26,103 nucleotides of DNA from JALVCQ01 sp964452325 (GCA_964452325.1 CAYVLB010000011.1:1-26103), one strand, 5' to 3'. Positions 9,001 through 17,478 are shown, numbered from the stretch's first letter. Made by a program: numbers and translations. The notes: generated by a model from the sequence alone, not told the origin.

Positions 9001-9067
9001 GGGGATTCGCCCTTCGGTTCATTACATGGTGAAGGTGCGTAATCAAAAGCATGAGCCTACTGCTTAA
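6053..9067 (+). CDS. actB: Alternative complex III subunit ActB (molybdopterin-oxidoreductase-like plus Fe-S domain)
   Basis: A 1004-residue fusion of a molybdopterin-oxidoreductase-like domain with a ferredoxin-like domain. It relays electrons from quinol oxidised in ActC to the ActA/ActE haems. Residues 42-47 (R-R-D-F-L-K) are a twin-arginine export signal, and L-A-A-C61 after the hydrophobic stretch is a lipobox, so the protein is probably exported folded and lipid-anchored. The N-terminal domain has Cys at 91, 94, 98 and 126. ACIII enzymes of this family carry no Mo cofactor. The C-terminal domain (about 760-1000) has four Cys groups: 770/773/776/780, 825/828/833/837, 857/863/867 and 916/919/946/950. 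This fits three [4Fe-4S] and one [3Fe-4S] cluster. ATG 6053 is used; ATG 6059 is also possible. actC follows after 12 bases. Confidence 0.95.
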   Translation: MSMKEHKTYWTDLRRFREGVEGEDWSEFGPPPMEGDAPQASRRDFLKVLGFSISGAVLAACQKTPVQYAVPYGTKPPEVDPGIPNWYSATCNACPANCTILVKTREGRPIKIEGHPQSPVFGEGTCAYGQGAVLSLYDSGRLRYPVKGGQPTDWKTLDGEVRKTLKRLAEHGKEVVLVTRTVNGPASNAVIEAFKASYPVVRHVVYEADSAYALRKAHQIVGMGNALPAFHFDKAKVIVGIDADFLGTWISPVQFTKDYVASRNVDDHEDISYHIQFEPLMSLTGSNADMRIPVKPGMVGRLVVNLYNEVARKAGVAQLPADKFELAGNTIAHAAEQLWAHRGKGLVVCGVNDVAIQSVVLALNQLLNNYGTTITPSGSYQNLADDEAMKRLLGDLQEGKVGGIILVDVNPVYSLPDGELWAKALSKAELSVAIADRIDETAQHARYVVPLSHFLESWSDYQPVKGYVAVSQPAITPIFDSRSWQDALLAWSGMESDFYSFLKSYWKAKIYPAARVASDFESFWVSAVHDGYVLLQSDGGVEDKVEDEALEASSSLDLVAAARSANAMSSESDGWTVQVYFSVGLRDGRQANNPWLQEMPDPLSKVVWDNYAAVAPSMAERLGVGDEDVIAISVDGHTVELPVVIQPGQAPDTIGVAFGYGRSIPDQPHGQRGGRVANGVGQGVAPFLRYRNGRIGWSGNAKIRKTGKKYPIARTQVHPSMEGRPLALSTTLEAYKNGHFHHHQHELVTLYKEWDYNGHHWGMAIDLSKCTGCSACVVSCTAENNVAVVGKDEVRRRREMHWMRIDRYYSGDPDNPETIHQPVMCQQCDMAPCENVCPVMAIEHSDEGLNQQVYNRCVGTRYCANNCPYKVRRFNWFKYYENEAFADVNVPQNDKVAAMVLNPDVTVRARGVMEKCTFCVQRIQLAKLEAKKEGRALRDGEIKTACQQSCPAGAIVFGDMNDPNSAISKLLKNKRTYRMLDELGIRPSVHYMVKVRNQKHEPTA

Positions 9068-9079
9068 AATGAATATGTC

Positions 9080-10549
9080 ATGATCGAGTCGCCGTTTCGC
9101 GAGCCCTTGATTATCGGCCGTCGCTCTTACAGTCGCATTACTGATGATATTGTCCGCCATGTGCTCGGAAAACCGGGTGCTAAGTGGTGGATTGGGTTTA
9201 TTATTTCAGCCCTGGTTATGACCATGGGTATCTTGGCCATTGTGTATACGATTTTTGTGGGTATTGGGGCGTGGGGGCTGAATCGGACTATTGGCTGGGC
9301 ATTTGACATTACCAATTTTGTTTTTTGGGTAGGTATTGGTCATGCTGGGACCCTTATTTCGGCCATCCTGCTATTGTTTCGTCAGCATTGGCGTACGGCG
9401 GTTAACCGCTCGGCGGAGGCCATGACCATTTTTGCCGTCATGTGTGCAGGGTTGTTCCCCCTGATTCACATGGGGCGGCCTTGGAATTTCTTTTGGACGC
9501 TTCCCGTACCTAACGATTTGGGTCCCTTATGGCAGAACTATGTGTCGCCGCTGATGTGGGATGTATTTGCTATATCTACCTACTTTACGGTGTCGCTGGT
9601 GTTTTGGTATATGGGCTTGATTCCTGACTTGGCAACGGTTCGGGATAAAACCACCAGCAAAATCGGTAAGTTCCTTTATGGTTTTTTTGCTTTAGGGTGG
9701 ACTGGACGGGCAAAAGTGTGGCAACGTTTCGAGACGGTATCGTTGATTTTGGCAGGGTTGGCGACGCCGTTGGTATTGTCGGTACACTCGATTGTGAGTT
9801 TTGACTTTGCCACATCGGTGCTACCCGGATGGCATACCACCATCTTTCCACCTTATTTTGTGGCAGGTGCTATCTTTTCTGGGTTTGCCATGGTATTAAC
9901 CCTTCTGATCATTGCACGGAAGGCGATGAATTTGGAAAGTTATATTACCCTCGGTCATCTGGATGTGATGGCACGTATCATGATGGCAACGGGGTTGATG
10001 GTTGGCTTGGCATACGGGACCGAGTTTTTCATGGCGTGGTATAGTGGTAATCCTTATGAACAATACGTTTTCTTGAATCGGGCGTTTGGTCCGTATGGAT
10101 GGTCTTATTGGATCATGGTAAGCTGTAATGTGTTAATTCCACAATTGGTGTGGTTCAAAAAGGTGCGTACTACGCCGTGGATGTTGTGGATTCTCTCGAT
10201 CTTTGTCAACATTGGGATGTGGTTTGAACGTTTTGTAATCATCGTTACTTCATTGCATCGTGACTTTTTACCGTCCAACTGGGCCATGTATACCCCCACG
10301 TATATCGAATGGGCTATTCTGGTAGGAGTATTTGGCTTGTTTTTCACGTTATTTTTCCTGTTTATCAAATTCCTGCCGGCCATTGCCATTGCTGAATTGA
10401 AGAGTGTGATGAAGGTTACCCAGCGTGGCAAGCCTCTGGAAGCCGTTTGCGGGCATACTATTCCGTCGGACGTTGAGGAGGAGTGTCGTCCGGAAGATAT
10501 TCCGTGGGCGGGTCCTGAACAATTGGTCGAGTCGGTTCATCATCATTAA
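9080..10549 (+). CDS. actC: Alternative complex III subunit ActC (NrfD-like quinol-oxidising membrane subunit)
   Basis: A 489-residue NrfD/PsrC-family integral membrane protein with about ten hydrophobic helices between residues 37 and 445. It holds the quinol-binding site near the periplasmic face, close to the ActB Fe-S domain, and may take part in proton movement. Conserved polar residues in helices include H-A-G-T-L-I-S (about residue 90) and H-M-G-R-P-W (about 130), typical of ActC. The N-terminus has the P-L-I-x-G phrase common to these subunits. The C-terminal tail (about 450-489) is soluble, acidic and ends in three His. Spacing to actB (12 bases) and actD (15 bases) supports one operon. 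NrfD homologues also occur in polysulfide and nitrite reductases, but the neighbouring DUF3341 gene and fused ActB fix this as ACIII. Confidence 0.95.
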   Translation: MIESPFREPLIIGRRSYSRITDDIVRHVLGKPGAKWWIGFIISALVMTMGILAIVYTIFVGIGAWGLNRTIGWAFDITNFVFWVGIGHAGTLISAILLLFRQHWRTAVNRSAEAMTIFAVMCAGLFPLIHMGRPWNFFWTLPVPNDLGPLWQNYVSPLMWDVFAISTYFTVSLVFWYMGLIPDLATVRDKTTSKIGKFLYGFFALGWTGRAKVWQRFETVSLILAGLATPLVLSVHSIVSFDFATSVLPGWHTTIFPPYFVAGAIFSGFAMVLTLLIIARKAMNLESYITLGHLDVMARIMMATGLMVGLAYGTEFFMAWYSGNPYEQYVFLNRAFGPYGWSYWIMVSCNVLIPQLVWFKKVRTTPWMLWILSIFVNIGMWFERFVIIVTSLHRDFLPSNWAMYTPTYIEWAILVGVFGLFFTLFFLFIKFLPAIAIAELKSVMKVTQRGKPLEAVCGHTIPSDVEEECRPEDIPWAGPEQLVESVHHH

Positions 10550-10564
10550 AATCAACGAATCGAG

Positions 10565-11179
10565 ATGGAAGCGTTGAAGCAAAAGCTGTTCCGGAAATTT
10601 TTACGGATGGCCCCATGTGTGGTGGCGGTCTATGATGACGATGATAAGCTCAAAGATGCCCTTCGACACATGCGTGAGGCCAACTTTGAGGTGTTGGATG
10701 TGTTGACGCCGTTTCCCGTTCATGGCGTGGACAAACTTTTGGGGTATCGTCATACCAAGCTCGGGTATGCGGCATTCTTTTTTGGGATGTTAGGATTTCT
10801 TACCGCTGGTGCACTTCAAATAATTACGATGTGGCCGTATTGGCCGGTCAATATTGGAGGTAAGCCGTTGCCGCCGTTGCCGGCATTTGTACCGCTGTTT
10901 TTCGAATTATCAGTGTTGTTTGCTTCGTTGGGTATGGTGGCAGTATACTTATTGCGTTCCTACCTGTTGCCGGGGATGAGCCCCCGGATTTACCATCCTC
11001 GGGCGACGGACGACCGTTTTGTGGTATTGATTCATGAAGGCGCTATGTTTGACGACATAAAGCGGTTTTTAGAGGAGAACACGAAAGTGGAGGAGGTCCG
11101 ACAAGACGTCTATGTTCAACCCAAGGGGTTGTTGCCCTTACCCATTGACCTGAATAAAATCTCGCGTGATGATCTATAA
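10565..11179 (+). CDS. actD: Alternative complex III subunit ActD (DUF3341)
   Basis: A 204-residue DUF3341 protein with an N-terminal soluble domain (V-V-A-V-Y-D-D-D-D-K-L-K-D-A about residues 19-32). Two transmembrane helices follow (about 65-88 and 112-135), separated by a short Pro-rich periplasmic loop, and then a second soluble stretch with D-D-R-F-V-V. It is a structural membrane subunit with no cofactor-binding motif visible. The opening D-x-L-x-x-A phrase, in which a ligand-binding-like fold sits on the cytoplasmic side, is typical of the family. Its last 11 bases overlap the actE start, indicating coupled translation. Confidence 0.93.
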   Translation: MEALKQKLFRKFLRMAPCVVAVYDDDDKLKDALRHMREANFEVLDVLTPFPVHGVDKLLGYRHTKLGYAAFFFGMLGFLTAGALQIITMWPYWPVNIGGKPLPPLPAFVPLFFELSVLFASLGMVAVYLLRSYLLPGMSPRIYHPRATDDRFVVLIHEGAMFDDIKRFLEENTKVEEVRQDVYVQPKGLLPLPIDLNKISRDDL

Positions 11180-11795
11180 AATTCGTTGGCTGCTGGTAAT
11201 TACGATTGCCATAGGGAACATGTTATCCTGTGGAGGACCTGGCCCTTTGCGTACCGATGAGAATGATCCCGGCATGGTATATGACCCCCCCATGTACTAT
11301 CAGCCTTCGTATAAGCCATTGCGGATTCGAGAAGAGAATTCATTGAATCCATGGGGTGCCAATGTCCGCCCGCCTGCGCCCCATACAGTCCCCTATGGTA
11401 AGAAAGATTTTGTGTATCCGTATCCCAATACGCCAGAAGGTTATGATTCGGCTAAAAAGCACCTACGGAGTCCACTTCCTTTAACTGCTGAGAACTTGCG
11501 AGAGGGTCGGCGACTGTATACGATTTATTGCATTTATTGTCATGGGGAGAAGGGGGATGCAGATGGTATTTTAGTACAGAAGGAAAAGTTCCCGCCCCCC
11601 CCTCTTAAGTTTCGGCTTCGTGACGACCTTACGGAGGGCTCTATCTTTCATGTAATTACATATGGCAAAGGTCTGATGGGTAGTCATGCCAGTCAGCTTT
11701 GGCCACGCCAGCGTTGGCAAGTGGTGCAATATGTGCAGTACCTTCAACATCAAGATGACTCCTTAGCCGTACAATACAGTCAGCTTTTGGATTAA
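11169..11795 (+). CDS. actE: Alternative complex III subunit ActE (monohaem cytochrome c lipoprotein)
   Basis: A 208-residue monohaem cytochrome c that receives electrons from ActA and probably passes them to the acceptor. A short basic N-terminus, a hydrophobic run and M-L-S-C (Cys near residue 19) form a lipoprotein signal, so it is membrane-anchored in the periplasm. The haem motif C-I-Y-C-H starts at residue 121. The M in K-G-L-M-G-S is the likely axial ligand. Between signal and haem lies a long Pro/Tyr-rich extension that is typical of ActE and packs on other subunits. ATG 11169 is preferred over GTG 11166, which adds one Met. A C8 tract at 11595-11602 encodes consecutive prolines. The gap to actF is 4 bases. 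Confidence 0.94.
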   Translation: MIYKIRWLLVITIAIGNMLSCGGPGPLRTDENDPGMVYDPPMYYQPSYKPLRIREENSLNPWGANVRPPAPHTVPYGKKDFVYPYPNTPEGYDSAKKHLRSPLPLTAENLREGRRLYTIYCIYCHGEKGDADGILVQKEKFPPPPLKFRLRDDLTEGSIFHVITYGKGLMGSHASQLWPRQRWQVVQYVQYLQHQDDSLAVQYSQLLD

Positions 11796-11799
11796 TATA

Positions 11800-13056
11800 A
11801 TGAACTTTAGAAATCGCACAACTATGCAACACGTATTGGATGCTGTTCGGAAGGCCTTGGCTGATGTGCCGCTTGATGAACGTTTTGTGTTTTCCAAGCC
11901 CCTACGGATGATAATGGGCCTGCTCATGATGGTGGGGGCAGGGCTGGTGGCGGTAGGTGTAGCCCATGTGGAAGGGGGATGGCACAATAGCCGTTTATGG
12001 GCGGCTTGGTTGGTCAATCACTGGTATTTCTGGATGTTGGGACTGGGAGGACTTTTCTTTATTGCTGTTAACTACGTGGCAGAAGGGGGATGGTATGTGC
12101 TTGTCAAACGGATTTATGAAGCTATGGCATCTTACGTATGGGTGGGAGGTATCTTCACGTTCGCAATTTTGTTGGGACTACATTCATTATATGAGTGGAC
12201 GCATACGCCCCTGGATGATATTTTACAACAGAAGGTTGCTTATCTTAATGAGAGTGGTTTTATCCTTCGGATGATGGTTTATGTGGTGGTGTGGAGTTTC
12301 TTTGCTTGGAAGATTCGATCCTTATCCTTGCTCGAGGATAGTTCGGATAATCCACTCAAAGTATATAGGAGTACGAAGGTCTATTCGGTAGTTTACATCT
12401 TGTTGTTTGGCATTACCATGTCCGTTGCCAGCTGGGATTTGCTCATGTCACTCGAGCCTCACTGGTATTCGACAATGTATGCGGTCTACACATTTGCTGG
12501 AATGTGGGTGGGTGCCATTGCCATGTCGATTGTACTTGTGGCGTTATTGAAACGGCAAGGGCATTTTCGATTGGTCAATGAGAATCATTACCATGACTTG
12601 GGCAAGTTCCTTTTTGCGTTTAGTATTTTCTGGACGTACATATGGTTTGGTCAATACATGTTGATTTGGTACGCCAATATTCCTGAGGAGGTGATGTATT
12701 TTTATCGGCGGTTGGTGGAAGGTGGCTATGAGGGTGTATTTTGGACGATGCTTGTGCTCAACTTTGCCGTTCCCTTTTTGTTCTTGATGCGAAATGACGA
12801 GAAGCGCAAGTTGCGCTGGATTGTTGGGGTATCGTTGGTCGTATTGGTGGGGCGGTGGATGGATGTGTTTGTGTTGGTTATGCCGGGAGTGGTAGCTGAG
12901 CATTGGACAGTTGGGACGTTGGAATTGGGCTTTTTCTTTTTCTATTTGGGGTTGTTTGGATATGTGGTATTGTCGGCACTGGCTAAACATAAGCTATATC
13001 CGCAACAACATCCCTACTTAGTAGAAAGTGTTTATCATGAAGTCTTAAAGGCTTAA
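11800..13056 (+). CDS. actF: Alternative complex III subunit ActF (second NrfD-like membrane subunit)
   Basis: A 418-residue integral membrane protein with ten hydrophobic helices from about residue 30 to 400. It is a divergent relative of ActC, paired with it in the membrane arm, and is thought to help form the proton pathway. Visible features include the charged/aromatic loop W-D-L-L-M-S-L-E-P-H-W-Y-S-T (about residues 211-224) and the helix with F-W-T-Y-I-W-F-G-Q-Y-M-L-I-W-Y-A-N, both characteristic of ActF. The start ATG 11800 follows the actE stop after 4 bases; a second Met at residue 9 could also serve. It is the last act gene: no ActG-like gene and no oxidase subunit II/I genes follow. 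mdh begins 23 bases later and may be on the same transcript. Confidence 0.93.
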   Translation: MNFRNRTTMQHVLDAVRKALADVPLDERFVFSKPLRMIMGLLMMVGAGLVAVGVAHVEGGWHNSRLWAAWLVNHWYFWMLGLGGLFFIAVNYVAEGGWYVLVKRIYEAMASYVWVGGIFTFAILLGLHSLYEWTHTPLDDILQQKVAYLNESGFILRMMVYVVVWSFFAWKIRSLSLLEDSSDNPLKVYRSTKVYSVVYILLFGITMSVASWDLLMSLEPHWYSTMYAVYTFAGMWVGAIAMSIVLVALLKRQGHFRLVNENHYHDLGKFLFAFSIFWTYIWFGQYMLIWYANIPEEVMYFYRRLVEGGYEGVFWTMLVLNFAVPFLFLMRNDEKRKLRWIVGVSLVVLVGRWMDVFVLVMPGVVAEHWTVGTLELGFFFFYLGLFGYVVLSALAKHKLYPQQHPYLVESVYHEVLKA

Positions 13057-13079
13057 ACTCAATTGAAAAGTACTTAGCA

Positions 13080-14018
13080 ATGAAAGTTTCAGTTATCGGT
13101 GCAGGAAATGTGGGAGCGACTTGTGCCAATGTATTGGCAGCCAAGAACTTCTTAGATGAGGTGGTGTTGGTGGATATCAAGCCCAACTTTGCCCAAGGGA
13201 AAGCATTGGATATTTGGGAGTCGGCTCCGATATTAGGGTTTGATACCCGGGTGAAGGGAACTACCAATGACTATACAGCTACGGCGGGTTCGTCAGTGGT
13301 AGTGATTACCTCAGGCGTGCCCCGGAAGCCAGGTATGAGCCGTGATGATCTGATTAGTACCAATGCCGCCATTGTTCGGTCGGTAACCCAGCAAGTGATG
13401 AATTACTCGCCGAATGCTATTTTGGTGGTGGTTTCTAACCCGCTGGATGTGATGACCTATACTGCCTATCTCACTGCCGGCATTCCTTCACATCGCGTGT
13501 TTGGGATGGCAGGTGTATTGGATACGGGCCGATATCGAGCGTTTTTGGCAGAAGCCCTTGGCGTTTCACCGAAGGATATTCAAGCAATGTTGATGGGTGG
13601 TCATGGGGATACAATGGTTCCCTTGCCACGATATACTACTGTCAGTGGTATTCCCGTCACTGAATTGTTGGATCCCGAAACCATTGAACGAATCTTGGAG
13701 CGTACTCGTAAGGGAGGTGGTGAGATTGTTAATCTGCTGGGTACTTCTGCATGGTATGCCCCTGGTGCTGCTGCCGCTGAAATGGTGGAAGCCATCGTGT
13801 TGAATCAAAAGCGGATTTTACCTGTGTGTGCGCGCCTTGAAGGGCAATATGGGGAAGACGACCTTTACATTGGCGTGCCAGTTAAGTTGGGACGCAATGG
13901 TATTGAAGAAATTATTGAGCTTGCCCTTACCGAAGAGGAAATGGCACTTTTCAAGGAGTCGGTCATGCACGTGCGACGGGTAATGGAGGCTTTGCCCAAG
14001 CTACTGGATAACGCGTGA
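13080..14018 (+). CDS. mdh: Malate dehydrogenase (LDH-like, NAD-dependent)
   Basis: A 312-residue cytosolic enzyme that oxidises L-malate to oxaloacetate with NAD+ in the TCA cycle. The dinucleotide loop G-A-G-N-V-G starts at residue 7, and the Asp ending the second strand (V-V-L-V-D-I) indicates NAD rather than NADP. The active-site loop R82-K-P-G-M-S-R88 has Arg at the discriminating position, which selects malate over lactate. D148 and R151 (L-D-T-G-R) and the catalytic H175 (G-G-H-G-D-T-M-V-P) complete the site. It belongs to the LDH-like group found in Chlorobi and Bacteroidota, usually tetrameric. It lies 23 bases after actF, with no terminator or promoter that I can see between them. 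Confidence 0.96.
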   Translation: MKVSVIGAGNVGATCANVLAAKNFLDEVVLVDIKPNFAQGKALDIWESAPILGFDTRVKGTTNDYTATAGSSVVVITSGVPRKPGMSRDDLISTNAAIVRSVTQQVMNYSPNAILVVVSNPLDVMTYTAYLTAGIPSHRVFGMAGVLDTGRYRAFLAEALGVSPKDIQAMLMGGHGDTMVPLPRYTTVSGIPVTELLDPETIERILERTRKGGGEIVNLLGTSAWYAPGAAAAEMVEAIVLNQKRILPVCARLEGQYGEDDLYIGVPVKLGRNGIEEIIELALTEEEMALFKESVMHVRRVMEALPKLLDNA

Positions 14019-14106
14019 TCACCTTTGAAGATACCGAAACCTTCATGTACGTAATAGGGGAAGTATCCAATGGCTTTTTTGTATTGAAAATCTATCAAAA
14101 GGGTCA

Positions 14107-14403
14107 ATGGATTTGGTGAACAAGGAATTGATCCGGAGGTTGGCATCGTTAGCTCAATTAGAGTTAGACGAACCGGCGGTTGAAGAAATGGAAAAAGCTT
14201 TGCAGAAGATTTTGGCTTTGTGTCAGCGGCTTGATGAAGTGAATACCGATGGTGTTGCTCCCCTTTATTTTCTCACGGAACGGGACGAGGTATGGCGGGA
14301 AGATATTCCTGCCCCACCACTGCCCCGTGCCCAGGCCCTAAAGAACGCACCCGATACTGATGGGGACTATTTCCGAGTACCCAAAACGATCATCAAGAAA
14401 TAA
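14107..14403 (+). CDS. gatC: Asp-tRNA(Asn)/Glu-tRNA(Gln) amidotransferase subunit C
   Basis: A 98-residue GatC, the small belt-like subunit that stabilises the GatA amidase on GatB. The GatCAB complex converts Glu-tRNA(Gln) or Asp-tRNA(Asn) to the amide form. The pattern L-I-R-R-L-A-S-L-A-Q-L-E-L followed by a central helix and D-G-V-A-P-L, and the C-terminal R-x-x-x-L-x-N-A-P-D-T-D-G-D-Y-F-R-V-P-K, is diagnostic. gatA and gatB are not in the window. ATG 14107 follows mdh after 88 bases in which I find no clear promoter. It converges on the - strand helicase gene with 24 bases between the stop codons. Confidence 0.95.
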   Translation: MDLVNKELIRRLASLAQLELDEPAVEEMEKALQKILALCQRLDEVNTDGVAPLYFLTERDEVWREDIPAPPLPRAQALKNAPDTDGDYFRVPKTIIKK

Positions 14404-14427
14404 ACTCTAAGTGAAGTTGGTCTATTC

Positions 14428-17400
14428 TTAGATGCGTATTACTTCTTCTGGAAATACGAGGAATCCTGTGGCATCCCATCCTTTGTGACGCAGGATGTGA
14501 AGGTAATGTTGGACCTGGCGGATGTGGGGGATGCGGGGACGGGTGGTGAACTTGAATTCCATTACCACGGCTTTTGGATGTTGACGATGCCATAAGATGC
14601 GGTCGATGATGTGAATGCGTCCTCCGTCGGCCAAGGGATATTCATTAGCAACTTCCCATTCTTGAAGTTGACGACGGTTGAAATAAGGGGCAATCAGTGG
14701 TTGTAAAAGCATTTGATGAAGGACCTCTGCATCTTCGGGGAGATCCTCGATCGAGTAGATCTTCCGCAGGATGCGGTGCATATGAATTCCCGATTGCCGT
14801 GCAAGTTCCAACTGATGCCATTGCTGGAGCGAATCGGTCCACTGTTCAGATGAGTAGGTTCCCGGCCGAGAGGGGCGGGGAGATGGAAGTGTCGGAATGT
14901 GTCGAACATGAGCTTTTGATGAGGCGGATGCAGCGTGCTGTTGAAAACGACAAATGGATTGAAGGGCGGAGGTGAAGTCACCCCATTGTGGGGAGCCTTC
15001 GGAGTGGACAAATTTGATCAACCATTTTCCGATGGAATCTACCCTGCCACTCGATGTTTGGCTTGTACCGATATAAAGGGCGAATCGGGCACGTGTAAGG
15101 GCCACATAGAGCAAGTTGATTTGTTCGAGGCGGTAGTTTTCAGACAACTGGCGGATCATACCGTGGAATTGGGTGGGAAGGTAATGTTCGATGTGTTGAC
15201 GATATTTGAGGGGTATCCAAAACCCGGGGAGCTCGTCAGGAGCTGCTCCTATGTAGGGCGCCAAATCTTTAAAAGGGACCCATTTCATCTCATTAATTGC
15301 AGTGGCAGCAGTGGGCCTGCCTCGGATGTTCAATGACCAGTCTGTGAATGGTAGGAATACTACCTCAGCGTCTAATCCTTTGGCTTTATGAATGGTGAGG
15401 ATTCGGATGCTATTTTGATGATCGGTGAGGGGAAGGTATAACTGAGTGAGGCGCTGTGATAAGTGTTCCAATAGGTTGGGTAGGGTTCCATCAGTATTGG
15501 GAAGGATATCTTGTATGATTTCTTCGAAGAATAGCAAGTGTGGGGTGAGGTCGGGCGATTGATGCCATTGCAATTGGGTTGCCCATTCGTGAACAAGCTC
15601 AGGGACAGAGTGTAGTGAGGACGATTGTATATGTTGGTGAGCCTGTTGGAGGGACTCAAAAGCTTGTTGGAGGGAAGTTTGGGGATCGATTCGATGCCAC
15701 AGCACGGCAGCTTCCCACAGATAGTGAGTGGCATCATCGGGGTAGGCAGTCAGACGAAGGAGGGATAACATCCACTGGATGGGTGGAAGGCGGTCCATTC
15801 GGAAAGAGGTATCAGTAACGGTGGGGAAGCCTGCTTGTATCAGCGATTGAGCAACCTCCTCAGCTTCTTGACGTGTTCGGACCAATACCAAGATCCCTCC
15901 TGGGTGCACATTGTTATCGATAAGGCGTTGGATTTCTTGAACCATCCACTGAAGGATCCGAGGTTTGGCAGGCTCCTCTTTTGAGTGGTCGAAGGTTTCG
16001 ATCCGCACAAAACCATTATCGCCCTTGTATTTAGCAGGTTGTTGACGATGTGTACGATATATAGGGGAGATTTGGGGGATTTGCTCTTGGAGCCACTCAA
16101 ACAGGCGATTGTTAAACTCCACGATGGTTTTGCTACTTCGCCAATTGTGGTGTAGGATGGGCGTTTGTATTGGCCATTTGCGCTGATGACGGGCTTCTTG
16201 CTCAATGTGTTCGATTAGGCGGCTTTCACCACCACGCCATGCGTAAATGGCTTGTTTGGGATCGCCCACTAAAAGGACGCTTCCCATACCAGATAGGGCC
16301 TCTTGGACCAAGGGCAGCAATACCTTCCATTGACGATGGGAAGTGTCTTGGAATTCGTCCAATATGATATGTTGATATCGCACGCCCATTTTTTCATATA
16401 CGAAAGGCAATTGTTGAAGGGTTATCAAGTTTTCCAGTAAGTGCGGAGCATCGGCTAGGAAAAGAACCCGTTGTTCTGATTTGTAGTGAGAGAGGAGCAT
16501 GTTAACTGCTTCCAGCAAGGCGCCGTCCATAAAATGTTGAATGATATATTGAATCAAGGCCATCGTTTGGAGGGTCGCGATGAGGTGTTGGAGACGGTCT
16601 TCAAGTTCGGAAAGGTGGTTGTTGACTTTGGCAAGGGCTGATTTCTTGAGGGCAGCTTTGAAAGTACGTTGCTCGGAAGGCTTTCCAAGGAATTTTAGGA
16701 CATGATCGAGGCCAGGCTCTTGGCGAGCCTGTTGGCTTAGAAGCCGCAGCAAGGCATTCTGTGAGGATCGTTTGAAATCGGGTGCTTGGATACCCCAATT
16801 TGCCAGTTGATTGAGGATGTGGGTGGCTTGTTGGGATAAATCGTTCAAGAGTTGTTTTCGGCGAGCATAGAGACGCTCTTGCCCCCGTATGATTTGGCTA
16901 AAGTTGGTGGATTGAAGAGGAGGTATTCCTTCGTGATAAATGCGTCGGATATTGGTATGGATGGCGTTGCGGATTACTCGGGTGATATCCCATGATCCGC
17001 CCTCTTTGATGTGCCGATGCAGGTAGGTGATGATGAGTTTTTGTAGGCTTTGGTGTTTGTTCAGGATGCCGAAGAAAGTATGAGTAAGGTTTTCAAGTCG
17101 GTCCTCCCAATTGAGTTCGATACGTCGGTAGGAGGATAGCCCCAGTTCATGTAAGAACTCTTGAATTAGCCGTTGGTAGAAAGCATCCAGTGTGCCTACG
17201 GCAAAGGCATCGTAGTTGACCAATAGTTGGTAGCGCCATTCTTTAAGCTCAGCATCGTTGGCAAGGCCCTGCAAGATCCGTGCTTTCATCTCGTAGGCGG
17301 CCTTGTTGGTAAATGTGAGTGCCAAGATGGAACGAAAAGGCACCGATTGCCGCAAAAGGTTTAGATAGGCTGTCTGAATGGTATGTGTCTTGCCAGATCC

Positions 17401-17451
17401 AGCCGATGCCCGGATGATCTGAAAGATCGGGAAATGCATGGGCTCATTCAT
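14428..17451 (-). CDS. UvrD/AddA-like helicase with C-terminal RecB-type nuclease
   Basis: A 1007-residue SF1A helicase fused to a PD-(D/E)xK nuclease, resembling AddA/RecB of double-strand-break repair enzymes. Walker A is A15-S-A-G-S-G-K-T22. Motif Ia is L-T-F-T-N-K-A-A near residue 45 and motif II is D365-E-F-Q-D. Motif III with V-G-D-P-K-Q-A-I-Y-A-W-R-G lies at 395-407, motif IV N-W-R-S-S near 436, motif V I-H-K-A-K-G-L-D and motif VI Y-V-A-L-T-R-A-R. The nuclease has the H of S-G-I-H-M-H-R, D950 in I-I-D-R, E965-F-K967 and Q979-x3-Y983, so both activities look intact. It should unwind and resect DNA ends. AddA normally works with AddB, which is not encoded here. It is last in the - strand cluster, 27 bases after the glycosyltransferase. 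Confidence 0.9.
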   Translation of the reverse strand: MNEPMHFPIFQIIRASAGSGKTHTIQTAYLNLLRQSVPFRSILALTFTNKAAYEMKARILQGLANDAELKEWRYQLLVNYDAFAVGTLDAFYQRLIQEFLHELGLSSYRRIELNWEDRLENLTHTFFGILNKHQSLQKLIITYLHRHIKEGGSWDITRVIRNAIHTNIRRIYHEGIPPLQSTNFSQIIRGQERLYARRKQLLNDLSQQATHILNQLANWGIQAPDFKRSSQNALLRLLSQQARQEPGLDHVLKFLGKPSEQRTFKAALKKSALAKVNNHLSELEDRLQHLIATLQTMALIQYIIQHFMDGALLEAVNMLLSHYKSEQRVLFLADAPHLLENLITLQQLPFVYEKMGVRYQHIILDEFQDTSHRQWKVLLPLVQEALSGMGSVLLVGDPKQAIYAWRGGESRLIEHIEQEARHQRKWPIQTPILHHNWRSSKTIVEFNNRLFEWLQEQIPQISPIYRTHRQQPAKYKGDNGFVRIETFDHSKEEPAKPRILQWMVQEIQRLIDNNVHPGGILVLVRTRQEAEEVAQSLIQAGFPTVTDTSFRMDRLPPIQWMLSLLRLTAYPDDATHYLWEAAVLWHRIDPQTSLQQAFESLQQAHQHIQSSSLHSVPELVHEWATQLQWHQSPDLTPHLLFFEEIIQDILPNTDGTLPNLLEHLSQRLTQLYLPLTDHQNSIRILTIHKAKGLDAEVVFLPFTDWSLNIRGRPTAATAINEMKWVPFKDLAPYIGAAPDELPGFWIPLKYRQHIEHYLPTQFHGMIRQLSENYRLEQINLLYVALTRARFALYIGTSQTSSGRVDSIGKWLIKFVHSEGSPQWGDFTSALQSICRFQQHAASASSKAHVRHIPTLPSPRPSRPGTYSSEQWTDSLQQWHQLELARQSGIHMHRILRKIYSIEDLPEDAEVLHQMLLQPLIAPYFNRRQLQEWEVANEYPLADGGRIHIIDRILWHRQHPKAVVMEFKFTTRPRIPHIRQVQHYLHILRHKGWDATGFLVFPEEVIRI

Positions 17452-17478
17452 GGTCGAAATCAGGTAAAAAATATTGTG

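Noticed and set aside
6053..13056. Polysulfide reductase, nitrite reductase or formate dehydrogenase as the identity of the NrfD/molybdopterin-type cluster.
   Set aside because: The fused ActB, the DUF3341 subunit, two NrfD-like proteins and two cytochromes c in this order are specific to alternative complex III.
14015..14119. A 34-codon GTG-started frame filling the mdh-gatC gap and overlapping gatC.
   Set aside because: Too short to separate from chance, no recognisable motif, weak start, and it overlaps a secure gene.
14406..14432. Inverted repeat TCTAAG / CTTAGA between the convergent gatC and helicase genes, considered as a bidirectional terminator.
   Set aside because: Only 6 base pairs with a 15-base loop, no G-C-rich stem and no T-tract.
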